Positions 9,384 to 17,949 of a stretch of 64,000 nucleotides of DNA are shown one piece after another. The stretch is from Bacillota bacterium (GTDB taxonomy: Bacteria; Bacillota; Clostridia; Lachnospirales; Lachnospiraceae): positions 60,823-124,822 of the forward strand of contig JAFAGA010000044.1 of the NCBI GenBank assembly GCA_023423045.1, given 5' to 3'. The position numbers and the translations under genes were made by a program. The notes under the pieces are model-generated. The model did not search any database. It had not been told where the DNA came from and was given only the letters and a program-made list of their open reading frames with translations. How positions within the stretch are numbered: position 1 is the stretch's first letter; each line of letters starts with the position of its first letter.

Positions 9384-10055
9384 CTACACCTCTTCGCATG
9401 GATTTCCGTAAGCTGTTATGTTACCTTTTATATTCTTAATTACCACACTGCCTATACCTATCATAGTTTTTTCCCCAATTTGCAAACCTTGTTTTATAAC
9501 ACTTCCCGCACCAATATGCGTTCCCATGCCAATATGTACGTTACCACACAGCACACTTCCTGGAGCTACATGAACAAACTTCTCAATGATGCATCCATGT
9601 TCAATTGTACTGGCAGTATTTATAATCGCTCCATCATGTATTTGCGAACCGGCATTTATAATTGCTCTCTTTCCCACATAAACACCTTCCCCAAAGGTTG
9701 TATAGGGACTTATGCTTCCTGTCTTATCCACTATATTGGGTATATGATATCCAATAGTTTTTATCGTATAATGTAGTCTTTCTCTGATGGAACTATCCCC
9801 GATACTTCCTACCGTTATAAACGCTTCTCTATAACCCTCTGCATATAAACGAGATAAATCGCTATCATCTCCTACAACCAGCACATCAGGTATCTTACAT
9901 TGCTTTTTTATATTGTCAAATACTTCTACTGCCTGCCTATCTTTTTCTATGATCCCAATTTCCTTGTAATTGTAAGAAGATAAAAGACTATCAAGAACAG
10001 ATAAGCAATGTCCCCCGCCTCCCAATAACAATATTTTTTTATTTTCTGACATCAC
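9384..10055 (-). CDS. legH: Acetyltransferase with PglD-like fold (LegH role)
   Basis: 223 residues. The N-terminal ~90 residues are a PglD-type Rossmann domain with ILLLGGGGHCLSVLD. The C-terminal part is a left-handed beta helix of hexapeptide repeats, where EHGCIIEKFVHVAPGS carries the likely catalytic histidine. The family acetylates the 4-amino group of UDP- or GDP-linked amino sugars. Its start overlaps the end of ptmE by 17 bases, suggesting translational coupling. In the legionaminic pathway this is the LegH step that follows LegC. Confidence 0.82.
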   Translation of the reverse strand: MMSENKKILLLGGGGHCLSVLDSLLSSYNYKEIGIIEKDRQAVEVFDNIKKQCKIPDVLVVGDDSDLSRLYAEGYREAFITVGSIGDSSIRERLHYTIKTIGYHIPNIVDKTGSISPYTTFGEGVYVGKRAIINAGSQIHDGAIINTASTIEHGCIIEKFVHVAPGSVLCGNVHIGMGTHIGAGSVIKQGLQIGEKTMIGIGSVVIKNIKGNITAYGNPCEEV

Positions 10056-11091
10056 ATGCTAACCTTTCTTTCATCTTTTCCAGCTCTTCTAATTGCCCCA
10101 TATCCAACCACGCCTGCTCATTTATAGGATACATGCCAACTCTTTCTCCTTGATCAATGCAATTCTGAATAAGATCTGTAATATGTATAAATGTATCTTT
10201 CGGTATAATATCTAAAAATCTAGGTTCAACAACATACAGGCCTGTATTTGTCAAAAATGTAAAACTTGGTTTTTCCTTCAATTTAGTTATATGTCCTGCT
10301 TCTGATACCTCTATTGTTCCATATGGAATTGTCACATGTTTTATGGCGGATACAACCGTAATTATATTTTTCTCCGCTTTATGATAACTTATAATCTCTG
10401 AATAATCCTCTTCAATAAGAATATCACAATTTGTCACAAAAAAAGAATCCTTATATCTTCCTTCTAGGAGCTTAAGACCACCACCAGTTCCAAAAAACTC
10501 TTGTTCTTCTATAAAGTCCACATCCCTTTTATGCTCATTGTCTATAAAAAAAGATTTTATAAAGTTTTTCTTGTAGTTAACAATCATATCGAAATGATTA
10601 CAGCCAAAAGCTTCAAAGTGATCCATAATCAACTCTGTAATGGTTTTTTCACCAATAGGGATTAATGGCTTAGGGAGTATTTGTGTATAAGGATAGAGTC
10701 TTGTCCCTTTTCCACCCGCCATAATAACAACTGGAATATCCAAATTTGCATTCTTTGCCTCTCTGTCGTCATATAAAAAATGAATAAACAACAACTTCAT
10801 TTTTCTATCCACTACAGGTAAGGCTGTAATAAAATGTTCTTTCATAAAATTCTTATAATCAATTTTTACATCCTTATAAATATACTTTGGCTGATAATTA
10901 GCTATGTTACGGATGGAAGCTTTTAGATTTCCATTTCTCAATATATATCTTCGTATATCTCCATCAGTTATTACCCCTAACAGTCTTTTTTCATTACAAA
11001 TAAAAGCAATTCCTTTTGAATTTGTATCAATTGCTTTCAATACATCCATTATAGATTCCTGTTCAGATACTATAAAATCATCTATTATCAT
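10039..11091 (-). CDS. ptmE: Glucosamine-1-phosphate guanylyltransferase-like (CBS + nucleotidyltransferase)
   Basis: 350 residues. The first ~115 residues are a pair of CBS domains (KGIAFICNEKRLLGVITDGD). Residues ~122-345 form a nucleotidyltransferase with the signature VVIMAGGKGTRLYPYT and KPLIPIGEKTI. This CBS-NTP transferase layout is that of PtmE, which makes GDP-GlcN for the legionaminic route in Campylobacter and is also seen in other flagellin loci. That makes a GDP-linked rather than UDP-linked route likely here. It overlaps legH. Confidence 0.82.
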   Translation of the reverse strand: MIIDDFIVSEQESIMDVLKAIDTNSKGIAFICNEKRLLGVITDGDIRRYILRNGNLKASIRNIANYQPKYIYKDVKIDYKNFMKEHFITALPVVDRKMKLLFIHFLYDDREAKNANLDIPVVIMAGGKGTRLYPYTQILPKPLIPIGEKTITELIMDHFEAFGCNHFDMIVNYKKNFIKSFFIDNEHKRDVDFIEEQEFFGTGGGLKLLEGRYKDSFFVTNCDILIEEDYSEIISYHKAEKNIITVVSAIKHVTIPYGTIEVSEAGHITKLKEKPSFTFLTNTGLYVVEPRFLDIIPKDTFIHITDLIQNCIDQGERVGMYPINEQAWLDMGQLEELEKMKERLACDVRK

Positions 11092-11144
11092 CGGTTTCTC
11101 ACTCTCAAATATATACCTTCTCCATTATCACAAAACACTACAGA

Positions 11145-12281
11145 TTACTTTTTAAAAAAATTTATTTTCTCTGCCACTTTATGAACATCTTCCTCCGACA
11201 AATTGGAACTGCATGGAATGTTTAATACATGCTTATAATAATGGAATGCCTTTTCTATCTTAAATGCTTGATTTTCTCTATAAGGTCTCAACTCATGAAT
11301 TAGCCTCCATATTGGCCTGCTTTGAATTAGTTGGCTGTCTAGAAAATGAAGCAAACCATCTCTTTCTTTTGTAATATAAGAGTAAAACCAGTAATTCGGT
11401 CGTATTTCCTTTCGAAAGTCTAATAACTCCACTCCTGATTTCTTGTATTCGAAGTAATTAGATTTCTTTTGCTCTATAAAACATTCAAGCTGTTCTAACT
11501 GTGCCAAACCTAGTGCAGCTTGAAGATTTGTCATTCTATAATTATAACCGACTTCATCATGTTCAAAATATAACACATCTGATTTTGCCTGTGTGGACAA
11601 ATGTCTACAATGCTCTACATAATCCTTATTATTAGAGACAACCATTCCTCCGCCACCAGTCGTAATAATTTTGTTTCCGTTAAAAGAAAATACTCCCACA
11701 TCACCTATTGTTCCGGCGAACTTTCCCTTGTATTCTCCCTCTTCATAATAAGTTCCCAACGCCTCTGTTGCGTCTTCAATTAATTTTAAATTGTATTTGC
11801 GGGCAATGATAATAAGCTGCTCCATATCAGCCATATTCCCAAATATATGAACAGCAATCATTGCTTTTACTGGTCTACCAGAATGTTTATTATACAGACA
11901 CCCATCTTCTTGATAACATTGCTGTTCTATAAATTCTTTCACTTTCGTAGCATCTATTGTCAAATTATCATCACAATCCATGAACACCGGCTCAGCTCCA
12001 ATATATCTTACCGGATTTACCGCTGCAATAAACGTCAGGGTTGGAACAATCACCTCATCACCTTGTTTAATCCCACAAGCTAACAATGCAAGGTGAATCC
12101 CTGCCGTACCACTTTGGCATGCCACTGCTTCCTTAACTCCTACATACTTTTTTAGCTGTTTCTCAAAATCAGTTATAAATGGACCTGCAGTAGATACCCA
12201 TTCTGTCTCTAATGCTCGTGTAACATATTCTACTTCTTTTCCCTTAAGATTAGGGACAGATAATGGTATTATTTGCTCCAT
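11145..12281 (-). CDS. legC: PLP aminotransferase of the DegT/DnrJ family (LegC role)
   Basis: 378 residues, typical for the family. The start PLSVPNLKGKEVEYV, GTAGIHLALLACG (phosphate loop), LIEDATEALG (D170 with the pyridine nitrogen) and FSFNGNKIITTGGGG with K204 as the probable PLP lysine are all present. The enzyme would transfer an amino group to C4 of the 4-keto-6-deoxy sugar made by LegB. It sits between ptmE and legB, 48 bases downstream of legB. Confidence 0.87.
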   Translation of the reverse strand: MEQIIPLSVPNLKGKEVEYVTRALETEWVSTAGPFITDFEKQLKKYVGVKEAVACQSGTAGIHLALLACGIKQGDEVIVPTLTFIAAVNPVRYIGAEPVFMDCDDNLTIDATKVKEFIEQQCYQEDGCLYNKHSGRPVKAMIAVHIFGNMADMEQLIIIARKYNLKLIEDATEALGTYYEEGEYKGKFAGTIGDVGVFSFNGNKIITTGGGGMVVSNNKDYVEHCRHLSTQAKSDVLYFEHDEVGYNYRMTNLQAALGLAQLEQLECFIEQKKSNYFEYKKSGVELLDFRKEIRPNYWFYSYITKERDGLLHFLDSQLIQSRPIWRLIHELRPYRENQAFKIEKAFHYYKHVLNIPCSSNLSEEDVHKVAEKINFFKK

Positions 12282-12329
12282 AAAGTACTCCTGTCTACAT
12301 AATTTAAACTTAGATTTTACTTCGAATTT

Positions 12330-13307
12330 CTATATATTGTATATATCCGTCTTATAATGCTGTATATTTTTTTCAAGCCAGTGAATTGTTTCTTCAATTC
12401 CTTGTTTAAAGGTATACTTAGGTAACCAACCAGTCAATCTTTTGATCTTCTCATTTGATCCTAGCAGCCGGTTCACCTCACTTTTTTCCGGCCTTAGCCT
12501 GTCCTCTTCACATATAATTTGAGCACTTGGATTAATCTGAGATATAATCTCCTTTGCCAGTTCTCCAATTGAGATTTCTTGTTGTGTTGCTATGTTAATC
12601 TCTTCACCAATGGTTTTATCCGAATTAGCAATTTGAACAAAACCTTCTGCAGTATCTTTTACATAATTAAAATCTCTTGTTGGCGTTAAAGAACCTAGCT
12701 TAATTTTTTCTTGACCGGCTAAAAGCTGTGTAATAATAGTAGGAATTACTGCCCTAGCCGATTGTCTAGGTCCATATGTATTAAACGGTCTTACTATTGT
12801 AACAGGCATCTCAAAGCTGCGGTAAAAACTTTCTGCTAATCTGTCCGCTCCTATCTTCGTTGCAGAATAAGGAGATTGCCCTTGAAAAGGGTGCAATTCA
12901 TCGATAGGTACGTATTGCGCTGTTCCATACACCTCCGAAGTAGATGTAACAAGAATTCTGTTTGTTTCCAGTTTTCTGGCCGCCTGTAGAACATTCAATG
13001 TTCCTTTCATATTCGTATCTACATAAGAATCCGGCGAATGATAGCTAAAGGGAATCGCAATCAGTGCTGCGAGATGAAATACTTTCTCTACTCCTTTCAT
13101 AGCTTCATATATACCATTGGGGTCACGAATATCCCCGGAAAAGATATCAATTCCTTTTAACTGCTCCTTAGTAAGAGTATCTAACCACCCCCATGTGTTA
13201 AAGGAGTTATAATAGGTGAACGCTCTGACATCATATCCTTCTTCCAACAGCCTTTCTACCAGATGGCTTCCAATAAATCCATCGGCTCCCGTAACTAAAA
13301 CTTTCAT
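12330..13307 (-). CDS. legB: NAD-dependent 4,6-dehydratase (LegB role)
   Basis: 325-residue extended SDR enzyme. The cofactor motif TGADGFIGSHLVE begins at residue 6, TSTSEVYGTA (121-130) holds the active-site T/S, and Y147-x3-K151 is in SPYSATKIGAD. These are features of nucleotide-sugar 4,6-dehydratases. Retention versus inversion at C5 distinguishes LegB from PseB and cannot be read directly. The neighbouring LegC, LegH, LegG, LegI and LegF set makes LegB the better call. Confidence 0.85.
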   Translation of the reverse strand: MKVLVTGADGFIGSHLVERLLEEGYDVRAFTYYNSFNTWGWLDTLTKEQLKGIDIFSGDIRDPNGIYEAMKGVEKVFHLAALIAIPFSYHSPDSYVDTNMKGTLNVLQAARKLETNRILVTSTSEVYGTAQYVPIDELHPFQGQSPYSATKIGADRLAESFYRSFEMPVTIVRPFNTYGPRQSARAVIPTIITQLLAGQEKIKLGSLTPTRDFNYVKDTAEGFVQIANSDKTIGEEINIATQQEISIGELAKEIISQINPSAQIICEEDRLRPEKSEVNRLLGSNEKIKRLTGWLPKYTFKQGIEETIHWLEKNIQHYKTDIYNI

Positions 13308-13396
13308 AAACTAATCCCTCGCTTGTCACAACCATTCTAATCGTAGCTTCTTTATCTGCCTAACATTTAAACTTAATGAACCACATTACCAACTAC

Positions 13397-14170
13397 CTAA
13401 ATGATACTCTGTATTCCCGTATAAATTTCTTGATACAAGGCATACTTATCATAAAAGTATTTTGCTAATATTTCCATCAATTCAAAATCTTCCTCATTAT
13501 CAATATCCAAAATTCCGGTATCCGTCATTTTCCATACAACTGCTTTTCCGTCAAATACAGAATAAGTCGTATCGTTAAGAATAAATTCTCTTCTATATGC
13601 ATAGATTGACGCATTCATATCATAGCATTTAGGTGCCTGCTGTCTAGATACATAGCCTTTTCTAATCATTACCTCATAAAATCCATCTGAATTTTCACAT
13701 ACCATATTAAAATACGGAGACCTTCTAGAGTCCGCAACAGAAAAAGCAACATCCGATTCCTTATTGCGAACCAATGTTTCAATAACACCTTTTATATCCT
13801 CTTTTCTCCTTAAAGGAGATGTAACATCCAAATCTATTACCACTTCAAATTTCATGTTACTCAAATTCTCTGTCTGTTTTACAGTATCTTTTATAACATC
13901 TGTCTTTGCTACAATATCGCCAGCCAAAATTTCCTGTCTGGGTATAACAATGTACTCAATTTTCGTTCTTTTTAGCTGCTCTATTAGTTCTTCACTATCT
14001 GTATTGATTGCAAGAACCATCTTTTCATAATCTTCTCTATATCTATTAGCAAACATCTGGTATGCTGAGAGTGTATAGTATACAATTGGCAATTCAAGAA
14101 AATTTCTTATATTTTTCCCTTTGACTCCTTTAGAACCTGCTCTAGCACATATGGTAAATAATAGATTCAC
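13397..14170 (-). CDS. legF: CMP-legionaminate synthetase (NeuA family)
   Basis: 257 residues. The N-terminus has the CTP-binding signature ICARAGSKGVKGKNIRNF, followed by NTDSEEL, a VVIDLDVTSPLRRKEDI metal/base segment and a FSVADSRRSPYFNMV loop of the CMP-acylneuraminate synthetase family. It activates the acid sugar for transfer. It begins directly after the oxidoreductase at 14171 with no gap, so the two are probably translated together. The second, fused NeuA-like protein at 32830-33843 is only distantly similar. Confidence 0.87.
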   Translation of the reverse strand: MNLLFTICARAGSKGVKGKNIRNFLELPIVYYTLSAYQMFANRYREDYEKMVLAINTDSEELIEQLKRTKIEYIVIPRQEILAGDIVAKTDVIKDTVKQTENLSNMKFEVVIDLDVTSPLRRKEDIKGVIETLVRNKESDVAFSVADSRRSPYFNMVCENSDGFYEVMIRKGYVSRQQAPKCYDMNASIYAYRREFILNDTTYSVFDGKAVVWKMTDTGILDIDNEEDFELMEILAKYFYDKYALYQEIYTGIQSII

Positions 14171-15106
14171 TTACTCACTCCCTTTACCCAACGCAGTCTT
14201 TAATACTTGATAAGCATGATGGATATCATTATTATTCGTTTCTTTGTTCAATATCATATTCAAAAAATAACTCATTTCATTGATATACATATCCTCTTGT
14301 CCCAATATGACCGTTTTATTCTCTTCCCCACATATCTCAATCTTGTTATTAATAATATCGGCCAGAATCACACAATCTTTACAAAACAGTTCAACTCGGC
14401 GCATTGGAGTTTTTCCGAAATAATCCAAGTGAAGTTCTGCTAACTTATCTTGATATCTCGCAATATAAATTGATACATCATCACTATTTATTTCAAGCTC
14501 TGAATATTGCCCTCTTAAATTATAGACTTCTGATGGTATACCAAATAGATCTATTATATAGTCCCACTCATGGATAAGATCTAGGGATACTCCTCCCCCT
14601 TCCTGTTTTTTTGCACTATAAATCTCCCTATAATCAACACCTTTTCTCCAATCAGGAAGATAGGAAGAAGAAATTGCCCTAATTGAATACACTTTCTTTC
14701 CTCTGATTATTTTTTTTATATGTTTTATTACAGAAGAATATCTTAATGGGCAAGCAACATAATAGATGCCATTCTTTGATAAACCCAAATTACTTAATTC
14801 ATAAACGCATGATTCAAATATAGGTTTTTCTATAAACATATGCTTTGTTTTATGTCTTACCTGCTTTATTGTCTCATAGTGCATGTAAGTAGGATTCGTG
14901 ATATATACAATATCATAATCATCTGGCATATCTTCAAAGGAATAATACTCTTTATGTAACGCGTCATTCCTCGTGTCTCTTTTATCACTTTTTGCACTGT
15001 GTAAGGCATCAATACTATATGGTATATTATATTCTTTTAATATTGCTGTGGTATTACGCATATGCCTATTCCCTATTGAACCCAATCCTATAAAGCAAAG
15101 TTTCAT
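14171..15106 (-). CDS. Gfo/Idh/MocA-family oxidoreductase (copy 1)
   Basis: 311 residues. The Rossmann start is CFIGLGSIGNRHMRN, and the family catalytic motif appears as MFIEKPIF. A later conserved segment SSSYLPDWRKGVDY is shared with the oxidoreductase at 16037-17032, which has QYLPDWHPWEDY at the equivalent place. The family reduces or oxidises sugar-type substrates with NAD(P). Its position directly before legF suggests action on the nonulosonate or its precursor, but the reaction is unknown. Confidence 0.78.
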   Translation of the reverse strand: MKLCFIGLGSIGNRHMRNTTAILKEYNIPYSIDALHSAKSDKRDTRNDALHKEYYSFEDMPDDYDIVYITNPTYMHYETIKQVRHKTKHMFIEKPIFESCVYELSNLGLSKNGIYYVACPLRYSSVIKHIKKIIRGKKVYSIRAISSSYLPDWRKGVDYREIYSAKKQEGGGVSLDLIHEWDYIIDLFGIPSEVYNLRGQYSELEINSDDVSIYIARYQDKLAELHLDYFGKTPMRRVELFCKDCVILADIINNKIEICGEENKTVILGQEDMYINEMSYFLNMILNKETNNNDIHHAYQVLKTALGKGSE

Positions 15107-15214
15107 GGCTCAATGATATCCCCCTTTGTCCTATCCAACATCTCTAGTAATTGTAAATTTATCCAGATCCATATTCCTCATTTTCCTATTAACTACCGCT
15201 GACTGTAGTTTTCA

Positions 15215-16024
15215 TTATGTAACTCTTTTCGAATTGTCTATTACATTTTTAACTTTGTATATATTTACGCTTTTAAAGGTTTCTGAGTATTCATAGCTAA
15301 ATTTTTTAAAAGAACTCCCTATGGAAGCTTTGCTTTTTTCTATAATTATAAAATATTCATAAAAATATTCTGGCGCCTCCTGCACATATTGATTCCGTGT
15401 AGTGTCACCTCGCCTTTTAAAATATCTAACCTTTCGAATCTTTACGTTCTTTTCTTCCAATTGATGAAAAAGATGCTTTAAATCAGTAAAGAAATTAGGA
15501 TGGTTTTTCTCTCTCGCCTTTTCCTCTGCAATTAAGGCCGCCTCATCGTCTTCATAGTAGCTATTGTTTTTTCCTGTTATTAAAGCTCGTCCCCCAAATT
15601 CTAATACACGCAAAATTTCTTGTATCGTTTTCTCCTGAACGCAGGCATCAAATACTCCAAAGCAAATTATTTTTTTAAAACTATTTTCTTCATAAGGTAT
15701 TATATCTTCTAATGTTACCTTTAGGTTATCCTTCAGTTCCGGATACAAGCTCAAGGCATAATCAAGGGGCCTTTTTGCAATATCCACTCCATAATAATCT
15801 ACCTTTTTTTCTTTTACATGAGGGTATAATCTGCAAAAACCACAACCAAAATCCAAAATTTTTTCATCCTGTTCTACTTCCAACAAATCAAATGCCTGAT
15901 AAATAATTTCATCATTAACTGTTTTATCTTTTTCTTTATTATATATATCGTTCGCTTGTGCAACTTTATTATTCCAATATTCGACGTAATCTTCCCAATA
16001 CTCTCGTCTTTCCTTGCTATTCAT
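15215..16024 (-). CDS. SAM-dependent methyltransferase (copy 1)
   Basis: 269 residues, class I methyltransferase fold. SAM-binding motif I is KILDFGCGFCRLYPHV (about 55-70), followed by VDYYGVDIAK (motif II) and FGGRALITGKNNSYYED. It is a clear paralog of the protein at 17160-17936: both begin MNSKER.EYW and align end to end with few changes. Methyltransferases decorate legionaminic or pseudaminic acids in other flagellin loci (for example N-methyl-acetimidoyl forms in Campylobacter). A role on the glycan is an inference. Confidence 0.8.
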   Translation of the reverse strand: MNSKERREYWEDYVEYWNNKVAQANDIYNKEKDKTVNDEIIYQAFDLLEVEQDEKILDFGCGFCRLYPHVKEKKVDYYGVDIAKRPLDYALSLYPELKDNLKVTLEDIIPYEENSFKKIICFGVFDACVQEKTIQEILRVLEFGGRALITGKNNSYYEDDEAALIAEEKAREKNHPNFFTDLKHLFHQLEEKNVKIRKVRYFKRRGDTTRNQYVQEAPEYFYEYFIIIEKSKASIGSSFKKFSYEYSETFKSVNIYKVKNVIDNSKRVT

Positions 16025-16036
16025 AAATTCTCCTTA

Positions 16037-17032
16037 TCAGCCACACATTTTCCCAAGTTCCTCTATTCTATCCAAAATTCCTAAGGTTTCTAAATCTTGT
16101 TTGAAGCCATACTCTGTTTTTTTTGCACCTTTTATTTCATCAAAAAAAGCTTTTATTTCATCTAAATATTGGTTTTCAATAATTGAATTGTTATAGCCTT
16201 CCAGTTTGTCTACTTTTTCATATAGGCTTACCATCTCTAATTCATTTGTTTGAATATTTTTTATTTGCAAAGAATCTGGCGTGCCATTCCATTTAATATA
16301 CATATTTTCATTAAAAACTTCTAAATTCCGAACAGCCTCTCTACTTACTAAATCTATAATGATACTTCCAACATTTTCATTCATATGTTTTATATGAATC
16401 ATATAGTAATCATCATACTCTACATTAAGTGTTGTAGCTTTACCGGATATGACACTTAGCTTCTCTATTTCCCCAAAAGATTTTATGATCCAAGGCATTT
16501 CAATGGCTAAAAGTTCTCTACATCCATTTGTTCTTTTATCCTTTACAAAAAAATTATTATAATCTTCCCACGGATGCCAATCCGGCAAATATTGTCCTAC
16601 ATGATAACAATAACATACCATTTGCTTTTGCTCACACACTTTTTGAGATATATATTGTGTTTCTTTTCTATATAAAGCAGTAGATGATAAAAATAATGTA
16701 ACTCCATTTTTTTCTGCCATCCCCATATTTTCAGCATAGCCGTCGGATATAAGATTAAGTTCGGAGAATACAGAAATACTATGACTTAATAATATATTTA
16801 TAATGAAACTATGTGATAAAGGGGAGGTACAAACAAAAGCCGCATCATATTGCCCATCTCTTAATGCCTCTTCCAAATCTGAAAATACAACAACATTGTG
16901 TTCTTCCTCACAATATTGTCTTCGCTCTAAATTAATATCCACACCAAATAACTTTTCTTTCGGATAGTGATTTTTTAATAGTCGTAAACGGCGCTTGCCC
17001 ATGGAGCCTAACCCAACAATAATAATATTCAT
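16037..17032 (-). CDS. Gfo/Idh/MocA-family oxidoreductase (copy 2, divergent active site)
   Basis: 331 residues from the ATG preceded by AGGGAG. The Rossmann motif is IIIVGLGSMGKRRLRLL. The usual EKP catalytic motif is replaced by SELNLIS, so the enzyme may have altered or lost redox activity. It shares the YLPDW segment with copy 1 but is otherwise well diverged. It lies 12 bases upstream of methyltransferase copy 1. Function unknown. Confidence 0.75.
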   Translation of the reverse strand: MNIIIVGLGSMGKRRLRLLKNHYPKEKLFGVDINLERRQYCEEEHNVVVFSDLEEALRDGQYDAAFVCTSPLSHSFIINILLSHSISVFSELNLISDGYAENMGMAEKNGVTLFLSSTALYRKETQYISQKVCEQKQMVCYCYHVGQYLPDWHPWEDYNNFFVKDKRTNGCRELLAIEMPWIIKSFGEIEKLSVISGKATTLNVEYDDYYMIHIKHMNENVGSIIIDLVSREAVRNLEVFNENMYIKWNGTPDSLQIKNIQTNELEMVSLYEKVDKLEGYNNSIIENQYLDEIKAFFDEIKGAKKTEYGFKQDLETLGILDRIEELGKMCG

Positions 17033-17159
17033 TCTTTTTCTCCCTAACAATATTCGTTGTTTTTACCCTTTTTTTCACAATCCTTTGATCAATATATTAT
17101 TCAATTGACCATAATAACTCTCAAATAATCCCTTGGGGTTATCTGCCTTACAATTTAAT

Positions 17160-17936
17160 TTAACCTTGCTTAAATTTTACTTTTTTAAAAGTTTCTGAAT
17201 ATTCATAACTAAATTGTTCAAAAGAACCTCCTACAGCTTCTTTTCTTTTTTCTATAATCATAAAATATTCATAAAAATATTCTGGTGTTTCATGAACATA
17301 TTGATTCCTTATTGTATCACCTCTTCTTTTAAAATACCTCACCTCTCGGATTTTAATCTTCTTTTCCTCTAATTGTTTAATCAGTTGCTCCAAGTCAGTA
17401 AAAAAATTGGGATGTTTATTTTCTCTTGCCTTTTCCTCTGCAATTAAAGCCATTACGTCATCTTCATAATATCTGCTGTTTTTCCCGGTTATTAAAGCAC
17501 ATCCTCCAACTTCCAATACTCGTAAAATCTCTTGTATTGTTTTTTCCTGAATACATGCATCAAATACTCCAAAACAAAGTAGTTTTTTAAAACTATTCTC
17601 TTCATAAGGAATTATGTCCTCTAATGTTACCTTTAAATTACCCTTCAATTCAGGATATAAATTCAAAGCTTGCTCAAGAGCACTTTTTGCAATATCCACG
17701 CCATAATATTCTACTCCTTGTTCTTTTACGTGAGGATAAAGCCTACAAAAACTACATCCAAAATCCAAAAACTTCTCATCTTGCCTTACTTCTAACAGAT
17801 CAAAAACCTGGTAAACATTTTCATCGTTAGTTATTTTATCTTTTTCCTCGTCATTTACATCATTTGCTTGCGCTACTCTATTACTGAAATATTTTAGGTA
17901 TCCTTCCCAGTATTCTTGTCTTTCTTTACTATTCAT
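17160..17936 (-). CDS. SAM-dependent methyltransferase (copy 2)
   Basis: 258 residues from an ATG preceded by AAAGGAG. Motif I is FLDFGCSFCRLYPHV, with Ser where copy 1 has Gly, followed by VEYYGVDIAKSALEQAL. It is highly similar to the protein at 15215-16024 along the whole length. Together with the neighbouring oxidoreductases this gives an alternating methyltransferase-oxidoreductase pattern. It starts 13 bases after the NodB-like gene. Confidence 0.8.
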   Translation of the reverse strand: MNSKERQEYWEGYLKYFSNRVAQANDVNDEEKDKITNDENVYQVFDLLEVRQDEKFLDFGCSFCRLYPHVKEQGVEYYGVDIAKSALEQALNLYPELKGNLKVTLEDIIPYEENSFKKLLCFGVFDACIQEKTIQEILRVLEVGGCALITGKNSRYYEDDVMALIAEEKARENKHPNFFTDLEQLIKQLEEKKIKIREVRYFKRRGDTIRNQYVHETPEYFYEYFMIIEKRKEAVGGSFEQFSYEYSETFKKVKFKQG

Positions 17937-17949
17937 AACTTCTCCTTTA

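Noticed and set aside
7193..14170. Pseudaminic or sialic acid pathway instead of legionaminic
   Set aside because: The CBS-guanylyltransferase and the hydrolysing 2-epimerase alongside an aminotransferase and acetyltransferase fit legionaminic synthesis; pseudaminic synthesis would use PseG and a UDP route, and sialic acid synthesis needs no dehydratase or aminotransferase. Final proof needs enzyme or product data.
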